Below are positions 1-8,553 of a stretch of 64,000 bases of DNA, one piece after another (positions within the stretch are counted from its first letter, which is position 1; the number at the start of each line of letters is the position of its first letter). Both the position numbers and the translations under genes were made by a program. The notes below the pieces were generated by a model. The model was not told where the DNA came from, did no database searches, and saw only the letters and a program-made list of their open reading frames with translations. The DNA is from Demequina maris. GTDB taxonomy: Bacteria; Actinomycetota; Actinomycetes; Actinomycetales; Demequinaceae. Location of the stretch: the NCBI RefSeq assembly GCF_000971155.1, contig NZ_BBLX01000003.1:299196-363195 (forward strand), given 5' to 3'.

Positions 1-149
1 AGGATCACGCCGAGCGCGATGACGAGCTGCGGCAGCCCGGCCCCGGCATGCGGCAGGTCGCGGAACAGCCACACGAACCAGCTCACCACGGCGATCGCGA
101 GCACCGCGAAGCCGTTGACCGCGGCCATCGACCTGTGATTCTTGTCCAT
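1..149 (-). CDS. Membrane protein, N-terminal fragment (cut by window edge)
   Basis: The reading frame begins at an ATG and runs off the left edge, so only about 49 residues are visible. They start MDKNHRSMAAVNGFAVLAI and form one hydrophobic segment (residues about 10-28), a short charged loop (FRDLPHAG) and the beginning of a second hydrophobic segment. This suggests a small polytopic membrane protein with a cytoplasmic N-terminus. A GGGGG tract 8-12 bases before the ATG can serve as ribosome binding site. The gene is divergent from the CoA-binding gene at 314. The family cannot be assigned from the fragment. Confidence 0.6.
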   Translation of the reverse strand, partial: MDKNHRSMAAVNGFAVLAIAVVSWFVWLFRDLPHAGAGLPQLVIALGVI

Positions 150-219
150 CTCGTACGCCCCCTGGATCACATCTCATCCACGGTCGAGCCTTCCCGGGAC
201 GCCCCTGGGCCTCAAGCCA

Positions 220-229
220 CCACTTGTGG
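220..229. promoter_or_regulatory. CCACTTGTGG dyad, possible operator
   Basis: CCAC-TT-GTGG lies in the divergent intergenic region, followed by GGGGCAG. The same site in the other orientation (CCAC-AA-GTGG, again followed by GGGGCAG) is at 1657-1666, upstream of the small membrane protein gene. Two copies of a 10-bp dyad with a shared flank in front of neighbouring transcription units hint at a common regulator, but a chance match is possible. Confidence 0.25.
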
Positions 230-313
230 GGGCAGCCCTCCGTTTGCCGTGCATCGTCCGGCGCGTGACCATGGAAGGCAGGGTCCCCACTCCGAGCTCC
301 AAGGGAGCGGATC

Positions 314-790
314 ATGACTGCCATCAAGGACGCCGCCGACGCCTTCCTCGCCCACAAGCGGATCGCCGTCACGGGCGTGTCGCGCACGCCCGGCTCGCAC
401 GGCTCGAACGTCGTCTACCAGCGCCTTCGCGAGCGCGGCTACGAGACCTTCGCGATCAACCCCAACGCCGAGACCCTCGAGGGCGACCCCGCCTACGCGA
501 GCCTCGCGGCGGTGCCAGGCGGCGTCGAGGCCGTCGTCATCGGCACCCGTCCCGAGCGCGCGCTCGACACCGTCAAGGAGGCGGAGTCGCTCGGCATCAA
601 GGACGTCTGGATGCACCGCGGTCCCGGCCAGGGCAGCGTGGACGATGCGGCGGCGGCCTGGGGCCGCGAGCACGGCATGACCGTGATCGACGGCGGTTGC
701 CCCTGCATGTTCGGCCCCACGGCCGACGGCGGCCACAAGTTCATGTGCTCCTTCATGAAGCGGACCGGGAACGTGCCGCGCCAGGTATGA
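314..790 (+). CDS. CoA-binding domain protein (YccU-like)
   Basis: 158 residues, the usual length for stand-alone CoA_binding_2 proteins. The Rossmann-type segment IAVTGVSRTPGSHGSNVVYQRLRERGY (residues about 17-43) and the later VVIGTRP and GIKDVWMHRGPG segments are typical of this family, which resembles the CoA-binding part of succinyl-CoA synthetase. The C-terminal DGGCPCMF motif is also characteristic. The biochemical role is unknown; a soluble cytoplasmic nucleotide or CoA binder is expected. The start ATG is preceded by AGGGAG. The stop codon overlaps the start of the next gene (ATGA), so the pair is probably translationally coupled. Confidence 0.88.
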   Translation: MTAIKDAADAFLAHKRIAVTGVSRTPGSHGSNVVYQRLRERGYETFAINPNAETLEGDPAYASLAAVPGGVEAVVIGTRPERALDTVKEAESLGIKDVWMHRGPGQGSVDDAAAAWGREHGMTVIDGGCPCMFGPTADGGHKFMCSFMKRTGNVPRQV

Positions 791-1629
791 GCAGCCTGGT
801 CGAGCAGGGACGCTGGCGCGCGATCGACGTCGGCGGGGCGCAGCTCGACCTGTGGGAGTCGGGGCCGGCGTCCGACAAGCCTCCGGTGGTGTTGATCGGG
901 ACTGCGCTGACCGCCGACGAGCTCCTTCCCGTCGCGCGTCTCCTCGCGAGCGACCTGGGCCGGACGGTGCTCGCGTACCGGCGTCGCGGCTACGGCACGG
1001 CCGGCACGGTCGCGGGCGCGGGGTCGATCCGGCTCGATGCGAGCGACCTCATCGCGCTGCTCGACGAGCTCGAGATCGCGTGTGCCGTCGTCGTGGGGGT
1101 GTCGTACTCGGGGGCCGTGGCGCTGCAGGCGGCCGCGGACCACCCCGAGCGGGTCGAGCGCGTGATCGCGATCGAGCCGCCGCCCGTGCAGTCGGCCTCC
1201 GCCGCCGCGTTCCGGGTCGCCAACACCCGGCTCATCGCGGAGTACGAGCACCTCGGCGCCCCGCGCGCCGCGGACCGCTTCCTGTCGCGTCTCATGGACC
1301 CGCACTGGCGGCTCGACGTCGAGCGGATGCTCCCCGGCGCGGTCGCGCAGGTGGACGCGGACGCGGAGACCTTCTTCGCCGCGGACATCCCCGCGCTGCT
1401 GTCGTGGGACTTCACGGAGGCCGACGCGGCCAAGGTGACGGCGCCCGTGCTGCTGGTCAGCGGCACCGCGAGCGCGCACTGGTTCGAGGAGGAGATCGAG
1501 GCCATCCGCACGTGGTTCACGGACGTGTCCCACGTGTCGCTCGCGAATGCCGACCACTCGATGGCGCTCACGCATCCCACCGAGGTCGAGTCCGCCGTCG
1601 CCGGCTTCATCCGCGACGCCTCCGCCTAG
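787..1629 (+). CDS. Alpha/beta hydrolase
   Basis: 280 residues. The nucleophile elbow is GVSYSG (GxSxG) and the catalytic His is probably in ADHSMALTHP near the C-terminus. Strands such as PPVVLIGTAL and RTVLAYRRRGYGTAG match the early part of the alpha/beta hydrolase fold, with a helical cap in the middle (residues about 140-200). The substrate is unknown. The start ATG overlaps the stop of the upstream CoA-binding gene, so the two form one operon. It lacks a signal peptide and should be cytoplasmic. An in-frame upstream extension exists but is unsupported, because the overlapping ATGA start fits better. Confidence 0.88.
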   Translation: MSSLVEQGRWRAIDVGGAQLDLWESGPASDKPPVVLIGTALTADELLPVARLLASDLGRTVLAYRRRGYGTAGTVAGAGSIRLDASDLIALLDELEIACAVVVGVSYSGAVALQAAADHPERVERVIAIEPPPVQSASAAAFRVANTRLIAEYEHLGAPRAADRFLSRLMDPHWRLDVERMLPGAVAQVDADAETFFAADIPALLSWDFTEADAAKVTAPVLLVSGTASAHWFEEEIEAIRTWFTDVSHVSLANADHSMALTHPTEVESAVAGFIRDASA

Positions 1630-1705
1630 GAGGAACGGTCGACCTCCCTGCTATCCCCACAAGTGGGGGCAGGCGCGTGTCGGACCCCGTCACTAGGGTC
1701 GAAGC

Positions 1706-2026
1706 ATGCAGGCACTGAAGGACGATATCCAGCTGGACCTCGGCGACGAGGACGCGTGGATGTGGATCTGGTTCGTGGGCTGGACCCTCGCGGCCGGCGC
1801 GATCGCGGGCAGCATCTTCACCGCGGACAGCGGCGGCTTCGGCTGGCAGGCGGCCGTGGTGGGCGCGGTGCTGGGCGCGCTGTCGACCATCCCGCTCATG
1901 GTGCTGTTCCGCACGATGCGCGCGCTGCTGCTCAACACGGCCGCGCCGACCGCCGCGGGGCCCGTCGGGGCCCCGACCGTGCTGCCACGGCCCGGCGACG
2001 CCGCCGCGGAGCGACCCGCCGCCTGA
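1706..2026 (+). CDS. Small two-helix membrane protein
   Basis: 106 residues of unknown family. An acidic N-terminus (DDIQLDLGDEDAW) is followed by two hydrophobic segments (about residues 18-40 and 47-68), then RTMRALLL and a Pro/Ala-rich tail that is probably cytoplasmic. A CCACAAGTGG dyad lies 40 bases upstream. A copy of the GGACGATGCG signature (reverse orientation) sits directly after the stop codon at 2029-2038. No function can be inferred. Confidence 0.65.
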   Translation: MQALKDDIQLDLGDEDAWMWIWFVGWTLAAGAIAGSIFTADSGGFGWQAAVVGAVLGALSTIPLMVLFRTMRALLLNTAAPTAAGPVGAPTVLPRPGDAAAERPAA

Positions 2027-2084
2027 CGCGCATCGTCCCCACGCGGCGCGCTCACCTGTCGGCCCTCCCCGATACCCTCGCGGC

Positions 2085-3272
2085 ATGCGCCTGCTCCACA
2101 CGTCCGACTGGCACATCGGCCGCACGTTCCACGGCCACTCCACCGACGAGCACCTCGCGACCGTGCTCGCCGCGATCGCGGACGCGGTGCGGACCCATGG
2201 CATCGACGCCGTGGTCGTCGCCGGCGACGTCTTCGACAGCTCGACCCCCAAGGCCGACGCCTTCACCATGCTCAACCGCGCGCTCGCCGCGATCCGCGAG
2301 GCCGGCGCGCAGGTGCTGCTCACGTCGGGCAACCACGACGGCCCCGCGCGCCTGGGCCACATGGCCGACTTTGCCGCGTTCGGCGGCGTCCACCTCCGTA
2401 CGCGTCTGCAGGACCTCGCGACCCCGGTGACGCTCGCCGACGCGCACGGCGACGTCCTCCTCTACGGCATCCCGTACATCCACCCCGAGTTCCTGCGCGC
2501 CGCCTTCCCCGGCTTCACCGGTGCCACGCACCAGGACGCACTCGCCTTCGCCATGGGCCTGATCAGGGACGATGCGGCGGCGAGGGGCGGCGCCGACGGC
2601 CCGGCCCGATACGTGGTCGCCTCGCACTGCTTCGCCTCGGGCGTCTCCGACACCACCGAGGAGTCGGGCCGGGCGGAGGAGCGCGACATCTCGCGCGGCG
2701 GCCTCAACATCGTGGGGATCGACACGTTCGACGGGCCCGACTACGTGGCGCTCGGCCACATCCACTCCCACGCGACCCTCGCGCCGCGGGTCCGCTACTC
2801 GGGCGCACCGCTGCGGTTCTCGTTCGGCGAGATCTCGGGCTCCAAGGGCGCGTGGATCGTCGACCTCGGCTTGCCGGGCACGGAGCCGGAGGTCACGTGG
2901 CTCGACCTGCCCGCCCCACGCGCCGCCGTCCGCCTCACGGGCACGCTCGAGGACCTGCTGGCCCCCGGCGCGCATCCGGAGGCGGAGGACGCGTGGGTCG
3001 ACGTGGTCCTCACCGACGACCAGCTCCCCCGCGACGCCATGCGCGCGCTGCAGACGCGCTACCCGCACGCGGTGACGCTCACGCATCGTCCCGCCACTCG
3101 CCACGATCACGGCGAGGCCACCTACGCCGAGCGGGTCGAGGGCCGCAGCGACCTCGAGATCGTCGACGAGTTCCTCGGCTACGTCCGCAACGGCGCCGCG
3201 CTCAGCGAGGCAGAGAAGGGCCTGGTCGCGGACGCGCTCGGCGCGCTCGAGGCCAAGGAGGCGACCCGGTGA
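2085..3272 (+). CDS. sbcD: Exonuclease SbcCD, subunit D
   Basis: 395 residues. This is the Mre11-like nuclease subunit of the SbcCD complex, which opens hairpins and removes protein-blocked DNA ends. The phosphodiesterase metal motifs are all present: TSDWHIG (residues 6-12), AGDVFDSS, SGNHD, and GHIHSHATL. The stop codon overlaps the GTG start of sbcC (GTGA), the usual coupled arrangement for a complex with fixed stoichiometry. The start ATG follows a region where no other in-frame start gives the conserved MRLLHTSDWH N-terminus. Confidence 0.97.
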   Translation: MRLLHTSDWHIGRTFHGHSTDEHLATVLAAIADAVRTHGIDAVVVAGDVFDSSTPKADAFTMLNRALAAIREAGAQVLLTSGNHDGPARLGHMADFAAFGGVHLRTRLQDLATPVTLADAHGDVLLYGIPYIHPEFLRAAFPGFTGATHQDALAFAMGLIRDDAAARGGADGPARYVVASHCFASGVSDTTEESGRAEERDISRGGLNIVGIDTFDGPDYVALGHIHSHATLAPRVRYSGAPLRFSFGEISGSKGAWIVDLGLPGTEPEVTWLDLPAPRAAVRLTGTLEDLLAPGAHPEAEDAWVDVVLTDDQLPRDAMRALQTRYPHAVTLTHRPATRHDHGEATYAERVEGRSDLEIVDEFLGYVRNGAALSEAEKGLVADALGALEAKEATR

Positions 3273-6259
3273 GGATCCTCCGCCTCGAGCTCGAGGGCTT
3301 CGGCCCGTACCTGGACCGCCAGGAGATCGACTTCACCGCCTTCGAGACCGAGGGCCTGTTCGCCATCACCGGTAGGACGGGCGCGGGCAAGTCGACCATC
3401 CTCGACGCGATCTGCTTCGCGCTGTACGACAAGGTGCCGCGCTACGAGAAGGCCGAGCCGGTGCTGCGCAGCCACTTCTGCGGCGAGGACGACCAGACCT
3501 CGGTGACCCTCGACTACGAGCTCGGGACCCAGCAGTACCGGGTGTGGCGCTCCCCCGCCTACGAGCGCGCGAAGAAGCGCGGCACCGGCACCACGACCAA
3601 GGGCGCCGAGGCGAAGCTCTACGTCCGCCGCGGCGCCGACTGGGAGATCCTCGCCGCCATGCCGCGCGAGGTCGGCGAGCACGTCGGCGCGACCGTGCCG
3701 CTCACCGGCGACCAGTTCCTCCAGGTGATCCTCCTGGCACAGGGCCGGTTCGCCGAGTTCCTCAAGGCCGACACCTCCGAGCGGCGCACCGTGCTGCGCT
3801 CGCTGTTCGGCACGCGCCGCTTCGAGGACCTCGAGCAGCACCTCCGCGAGATCGCGAAGACCAAGCAGGCCGCCGTGGATGCCGCCGACGCCGAGCTCGC
3901 GGGGCTGGTCGAGCGCGCCGCGGCGCTCGTCGGCCTGGACGTGCCGGCGGTCGCCGAGCGCGACGGCTTCTGGGACGATGCGTCGGCGGAGACCACGCAG
4001 GCCGTGACCCTGGCCACCGCGGCCCGGGCGGATGCGACCATCGCCGCCGACGCGACCGCCGCCGCGCTGAGCGAGGCGCGCGAGGTCGAGCGCACCCGCG
4101 AACGGCTCGCCCGGGCCGAGGCGACCGTGACGGAGCTCGAGGCCGATGCCGACGAGCAGTCCGCGCGCGAGGCGCGGGTCGCCGCGGCGCGCCGGGCGGT
4201 GCCCGTGCTGGGACCGATGCGCGAGGCCGAGCGTGCCGCGCGCACCGAGGCCGACGCGACGGAGGCGCTCGCGCGGGCGCGTGAGGTGGCCGCCGCCGAT
4301 GCGGTGGCCGGGCTCGCGTGGCCGCTTGGCGACCTCGGCGCCGCGGGCGAGGCGGAGCTGCGGGCTCGGGAGTCGGAGCTCGCGGGCGAGATCGGCGCGC
4401 TGTCGGGCGCGCTCGCCGCCGAGCGCTCGATCCCCTCGCTCGGGGCGGCCCACACCCGGGCCACCGAGGGAGTCGCGACGGCGACCGAGGCGGCCGAGGA
4501 GACCCGCGCGGCCCTCGCCGCGCTTCCCGAGCGGGAGCGGGAGCTGCGCGAGGCGGTCGAGGCGGCCGGCACCGCGGCCGCCCGCGTCGAGGACCTCGCC
4601 GGCGCGGTCGAGCGCGCGCGGGCGGCGGTGGAGGCCCACGGGCTCGTCGACACCCTCTCCGGCGCCCTCGACCGGGCGCGCGCCGCAGAGGCGGGAGCGG
4701 CCGAGAGCCACGCGGCCGCGGCCGCCGTGCACGCGGACCTGGTCCAGCGCCGGCTCCGCTCGCAGGCGGCGCACCTCGCGACCGAGCTCGAGGACGGAGC
4801 GCCCTGCCCCGTCTGCGGCGCGACCGACCATCCCTCCCCTGCGCAGCCGTCCGACGACCACGTCACCGACGAGGCCGTCGACGCCGCCTACGAGGCGCTC
4901 CAGGCCGCGGACCGCGTCCTCGCGGGCGCGCGCGACACCCGCGCCGAGGCCGACCGCGACCTCGCCGGCGCGCGGGAGAGGGCCGGCGAGGGGGATGCGG
5001 AGGCGGCGGCCGCCGCCCTGGAGCACGCGCGCACGGCGCACGCCGCCGCCGACGCGGCGGCGGCCGAGCGCGACCGCCTCACCCGCGAGCTCGAGGCCCT
5101 CGCCGCACGCGAGGCCGCCCTCACCCAGCAGCTCGACGCGCAGACCCACGCCCTCACGACCGCCCAGGAGGCCGTCACCCGCGCCGCGACCGAGCTGGCG
5201 TCCGCACGGGAGCTCGCCGCGCATCGTCCCGACGACTACGCCACCGTGGCCGCGTACGCCGACGCCCTCGCGTCCGCGAAGGCCCTGGTCGCACGCCTGA
5301 TCGCGGCGACCGGCGCGGCCGAAGACGCAGGGGCCGCTCACGCGAAGGCGACGGCGGCGCTCGAGGACGCGCTCGCCTCGTCCGGGCTCGAGAGCCACGA
5401 CGCGGCCCGCGAGGCCGGGCTCGAGCCCGGCGAGCTCGCGAGGCTCGAGGCGCAGGCCGAGAGCCACCGCAGCGACCTCGCCGCGGCCCGCGCCATCGTT
5501 GCCGAGCTCACCGACCGCGAGCTGCCGCCCGAGCCCGCGGACCTCGAGTCCCTCGCGTCGGCGGCCGCCGAGGCCGCGAGCGCGCGCGACGCCGCGATCG
5601 AGGCCGCCACCACGGCCGCGGGACGGGCGCGGGACCTGGACGCGCTCGCGCGGCAGTACCGGGAGCTGGGCGAGTCAACCGCGGGCGCGCGTGCGGAGCG
5701 CGACGTGGTCGCGACCCTCGCGGACGCGCTCGAGGGCAAGGCGCCGAACGAGCGACGGCTGCGGCTCGAGTCCTTCGTGCTGGCGTCGAAGCTGGAGCGG
5801 ATCGTCGCGGCGGCGAACACGCGCCTGCGGACCATGTCGAGCGGGCAGTACCAGCTGGAGCACGACGACTCGGCGCAGTACCGCGGCAAGGAGACCGGCC
5901 TCGCGCTGCGCATCGCGGACGCACACACGGGCCAGGCGCGCTCGACCCGTTCGCTGTCCGGCGGCGAGACGTTCCTCGCGTCGCTGTCCCTGGCGCTCGG
6001 GCTCGCGGAGACCGTGACGGCGGAAGCGGGCGGCATCGAGCTGTCGACGCTGTTCATCGACGAGGGCTTCGGCTCGCTCGACGGCGACACGCTCGAGGTC
6101 GCGATGTCGACGCTCAACGACCTGCGCGACTCGGGCCGCACCGTGGGGCTGATCTCGCACGTCGAGGCGATGCACGACGCGATCCCGGCTCGGCTCGAGG
6201 TCACCAAGGCGGCGGACGGCTCGAGCCGGGTCGAGGTGAGGGTCGGCGAGGTCGACTGA
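3269..6259 (+). CDS. sbcC: Exonuclease SbcCD, subunit C (Rad50-like ATPase)
   Basis: 996 residues, GTG start overlapping the sbcD stop. N-terminal Walker A is GRTGAGKST (about residues 35-43). Two long Ala/Glu/Arg-rich coiled coils flank the zinc hook CPVC (Cys513 and Cys516), through which two molecules dimerise. The C-terminal lobe has the ABC signature LSGGETF and Walker B LFIDEGFGSLD. It powers SbcD in double-strand break and hairpin processing. The coiled coils are extremely alanine-rich, which generates long open frames on the other strand that are not genes. The gene carries two GGACGATGCG signatures (3973, 5220). Confidence 0.97.
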   Translation: MRILRLELEGFGPYLDRQEIDFTAFETEGLFAITGRTGAGKSTILDAICFALYDKVPRYEKAEPVLRSHFCGEDDQTSVTLDYELGTQQYRVWRSPAYERAKKRGTGTTTKGAEAKLYVRRGADWEILAAMPREVGEHVGATVPLTGDQFLQVILLAQGRFAEFLKADTSERRTVLRSLFGTRRFEDLEQHLREIAKTKQAAVDAADAELAGLVERAAALVGLDVPAVAERDGFWDDASAETTQAVTLATAARADATIAADATAAALSEAREVERTRERLARAEATVTELEADADEQSAREARVAAARRAVPVLGPMREAERAARTEADATEALARAREVAAADAVAGLAWPLGDLGAAGEAELRARESELAGEIGALSGALAAERSIPSLGAAHTRATEGVATATEAAEETRAALAALPERERELREAVEAAGTAAARVEDLAGAVERARAAVEAHGLVDTLSGALDRARAAEAGAAESHAAAAAVHADLVQRRLRSQAAHLATELEDGAPCPVCGATDHPSPAQPSDDHVTDEAVDAAYEALQAADRVLAGARDTRAEADRDLAGARERAGEGDAEAAAAALEHARTAHAAADAAAAERDRLTRELEALAAREAALTQQLDAQTHALTTAQEAVTRAATELASARELAAHRPDDYATVAAYADALASAKALVARLIAATGAAEDAGAAHAKATAALEDALASSGLESHDAAREAGLEPGELARLEAQAESHRSDLAAARAIVAELTDRELPPEPADLESLASAAAEAASARDAAIEAATTAAGRARDLDALARQYRELGESTAGARAERDVVATLADALEGKAPNERRLRLESFVLASKLERIVAAANTRLRTMSSGQYQLEHDDSAQYRGKETGLALRIADAHTGQARSTRSLSGGETFLASLSLALGLAETVTAEAGGIELSTLFIDEGFGSLDGDTLEVAMSTLNDLRDSGRTVGLISHVEAMHDAIPARLEVTKAADGSSRVEVRVGEVD

Positions 6260-6263
6260 CCTC

Positions 6264-6740
6264 TCAGCCGAGCTCGCCGAACGGGTACCGGACCGTCGCG
6301 AACGGCCACGCCTCGTCCAGCCAGGCGGGAACGAAGGCGCGCACCGCCTCGTCCACCCCGGCGGGAGCGTCGGCGACCACCCACCACGAGACGTCCGCCG
6401 CCGGCTCCTCGAGGTCGTCGCCAGGCTCCGCGGGATCGACGTAGATGCAGCCGAGCAAACGGCCCTCGTCGGCCGGGAGGATCGCGTAGTTGAACGACTC
6501 GTGGGCGACCATCTCGCGGGCGTGGCGGGCGAGGTCGTCGCGGTCGGCCTCGGCGCTCATGTCGACGGGCGGCCAGCCCCAGACCTCGCCGTACTTCGCC
6601 CACAGCGCAGCCTGGTTGCCCATGACGGCGGGCATGTCGATCTCGAGGTCGTCGGGGCCGATGGGGCGCACGTGGATGTCCTCCGCTACCCGTACGTGAA
6701 GCGGGTGGGCGAAGCCGGCGGGCAGCCAGGGCACGGTCAT
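6264..6740 (-). CDS. GNAT-like N-acetyltransferase
   Basis: 158 residues. The N-terminus (VRVAEDIHVRPIGPDDLEIDMPAVM) has the RPI..DD pattern that opens many GNAT domains, and the core FNYAILPADEGRLLGCIYVDP resembles beta4-beta5. The acetyl-CoA loop (Q/RxxGxG/A) is not evident, so activity is uncertain. Relatives are often annotated as N-acetyltransferase or hypothetical. The stop lies 4 bases from the sbcC stop, in convergent orientation. The substrate is unknown. Confidence 0.7.
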   Translation of the reverse strand: MTVPWLPAGFAHPLHVRVAEDIHVRPIGPDDLEIDMPAVMGNQAALWAKYGEVWGWPPVDMSAEADRDDLARHAREMVAHESFNYAILPADEGRLLGCIYVDPAEPGDDLEEPAADVSWWVVADAPAGVDEAVRAFVPAWLDEAWPFATVRYPFGELG

Positions 6741-6853
6741 GCGGTCTCCTCGGGGTCGAGGGCCAGGATCTTCCCGGCGGCCATCGCCGTCAACCGGTGC
6801 CGCGCCACGGCTTTCCTGCGAGACTCGAGGTGAGGGGTTGATGGTGACGGGTC

Positions 6854-7420
6854 ATGGACAGGCATCTCTACAGCGACGAGTCGAAGGTCGACGGCTTCCG
6901 CTTCGCGGGCGCCGTGGTCGACGGCGAGGACCTGCACCGCGTCCGCCGCGAGGTCCTCGACTGGCGCGTGGGTACCGCGCGGCGCTGGCACACCTCGAAG
7001 GAGAAGCCGGAGGCGCGTGATCGGGCGCTGCGGCGGCTGCTGCGGTTGGCCGGCAGCGTGGACATCGTGATCGTCGAGCACGCGAAGACGCATCCCGAGT
7101 TCGTGGCGCGCGAGGCCTGCGTCGACGCGCTCGCGCGCTGGGCGTCGGACCACGGCGTGACGCACTGGACCCTCGAGCAGGACGCCCCGGTCGAGTACCG
7201 GGACCGGCAGACCATCGCGATGCTCATGCGTACCGGCGAGATCCACCGCATGCGCTACCGGCACGAGGCCGGGCCCGCCGAACCGCTGCTGTGGATCGCG
7301 GACTTCGCCGCCTGGCTCTGGACCAAGGGCGGGGCGTTCCGCGAGGCGCTGTCGCCGCTCGTCGTGCATCACGAGGTGGTCGCGGAGCCGGAGGGGCGCC
7401 GCCTGCACCACGCGGCCTGA
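6854..7420 (+). CDS. DUF3800-like protein
   Basis: 188 residues. The N-terminus LYSDESKVDGFRFAGAVV matches the opening of DUF3800 proteins (Y-x-DES...F..G.vv), predicted RNase H-fold proteins of unknown function often found near defence or mobile genes. Acidic residues at the start (D8, E9), in IVEHAK and in WIADFAAW are candidates for a metal site. The gene stands alone and is followed by a terminator hairpin. The assignment rests on the N-terminal pattern only. Confidence 0.65.
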   Translation: MDRHLYSDESKVDGFRFAGAVVDGEDLHRVRREVLDWRVGTARRWHTSKEKPEARDRALRRLLRLAGSVDIVIVEHAKTHPEFVAREACVDALARWASDHGVTHWTLEQDAPVEYRDRQTIAMLMRTGEIHRMRYRHEAGPAEPLLWIADFAAWLWTKGGAFREALSPLVVHHEVVAEPEGRRLHHAA

Positions 7421-7449
7421 ACGCCGCCTGAACGTGCCCGGACAGCGCG

Positions 7450-7488
7450 AAACCCGGCTGACCAACCATCCGGGAGGCTGCCGGGTTT
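7450..7488 (+). terminator. Terminator hairpin after the DUF3800-like gene
   Basis: AAACCCGGC (7450-7458) and GCCGGGTTT (7480-7488) are a perfect 9-bp inverted repeat with a 21-base loop, 30 bases after the stop codon. It probably acts in both directions because of the A and T ends. Confidence 0.7.
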
Positions 7489-7603
7489 GCTGCTCGGAGC
7501 TACTGCCCTTCGCTACCTCTATTATCTCATCCCCGCCGAGCCCGGGCAACGGACCTGGAGCAGGGACGATGCGGCGCCGAGCGCGGCCTCCGGGCGGCGC
7601 GGC

Positions 7604-7735
7604 GGCGCGGGGCGAGGTGGGTCCGTTCCGGTGTTTCACGTAGGCGTGAAACAGCTGTGCCGGGGCGCATCGGCGCAGCGTGGCGCGCCGCGCTGTCGGG
7701 CCCCCATTTCACGCATACGTGAAACACGCCAGAGA
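7604..7735. repeat. REP-like element, copy A (two TTTCAC/GTGAAA dyads)
   Basis: Between converging genes lie two perfect dyads: GTTTCACG-TAGG-CGTGAAAC (7633-7652) and TTTCACG-CATA-CGTGAAA (7707-7724), about 55 bases apart. The flank GAGGTGGGTCCGT (7614-7626) and the dyads recur in inverted orientation at 42630-42760, also between converging genes. The rest of 7421-7815 holds only a terminator and one GGACGATGCG signature (7564); no gene was seen there. A REP/BIME-like intergenic repeat is the best description. Confidence 0.6.
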
Positions 7736-7815
7736 GGGTGTCGCGCCCCGGGCGACACGCCGCACGACGCCACCGCTCCGCACGCGCCGCCACACCACGC
7801 CCCCTCGCCGCGGGC

Positions 7816-8541
7816 CTACCCCAGCGCCTCGAGCTCCCCGTCGACGACCCGCACGTGCCGGTGGCCCACGCCCATGGTGTCGGCGTGCGCGAGCGCCCGG
7901 GCCCGGTGCCCGGCCACGGCCAGGCCCACCGCCACGATCGCGGCGGTCGCCGCCGCCTCGAGCACCGCCCACGCGAGGTGGTGCGGGATCGACACGCTCC
8001 ACGCGCGCGCCGCCAGCTGCGCCGGCGCCCCCGCCGCGTACACGCCCCACAGCACCAGGGACGATGCGACGACGCTCACCCACGCGGCCACGCCCGACGC
8101 GAGCACGATCCACCGGTCCCCCGGCAGCTCGCCGCGCCATCGTGCGACCGCACGCAGGACACCGCGATAGACCAACCAGCCGACGAGCACGCCCGCGACG
8201 CCCATCACGAGCACGTTCGCCCCGAGCGCGGACACGCCGCCGTCCCCGAGCACCAGCGCCTCGAAGCCGAGCACCCCGGCCATGGTCAGCAGCCCCAGCC
8301 ATGGGCCCACCGCGATGGCGAGCAGCGTGCCGCCGATGACGTGGGCGGTCAGCGTGCCGCCGATGCCGAGCGGCACGTCGAGCAGGTGCGCGACGAGCAC
8401 CGCGCCGGCGCCGGCCGCGGCCAGCCCCCAACTCCGCTCACCGCGCCGCAGCGCGACGCCCGCGTAGGTGACGGCGCCCACGGCGGCCGCTCCCGTGACG
8501 ATCAGGACTCCGGGGTCGAGCACCCCGCTCTGGATGTGCAT
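7816..8541 (-). CDS. nikM: CbiM/NikM-type nickel (or cobalt) transport membrane protein
   Basis: 241 residues, strongly hydrophobic with about six membrane segments. It begins MHIQSGVLDP, a variant of the MHIPDGxL start of CbiM/NikM substrate-binding components of ECF-type Ni/Co transporters, whose N-terminal Met-His contributes to metal binding. His-rich stretches near the end (GHRARALAHADTMGVGHRHVRV) may also bind metal. It is the last gene of the hydrogenase operon, so nickel supply for the [NiFe] centre is the natural role. No ATPase (NikO) or NikQ gene is in the window, so it must use components encoded elsewhere or work alone. Confidence 0.8.
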   Translation of the reverse strand: MHIQSGVLDPGVLIVTGAAAVGAVTYAGVALRRGERSWGLAAAGAGAVLVAHLLDVPLGIGGTLTAHVIGGTLLAIAVGPWLGLLTMAGVLGFEALVLGDGGVSALGANVLVMGVAGVLVGWLVYRGVLRAVARWRGELPGDRWIVLASGVAAWVSVVASSLVLWGVYAAGAPAQLAARAWSVSIPHHLAWAVLEAAATAAIVAVGLAVAGHRARALAHADTMGVGHRHVRVVDGELEALG

Positions 8542-8553
8542 GATGTACCCCTT

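Noticed and set aside
2852..3268. N-terminal extension of SbcC in the same frame
   Set aside because: It overlaps sbcD almost entirely and is Arg/Pro-rich; the GTG at 3269 gives the conserved ABC ATPase N-terminus.
3179..5467. Very long minus-strand frame opposite sbcC, and similar long frames opposite valS, the ABC operon and the hydrogenase genes
   Set aside because: High GC leaves few stop codons on the other strand; compositions are Arg/Gly/Ala/Pro-rich without domains, and the real genes on the plus strand have clear motifs.
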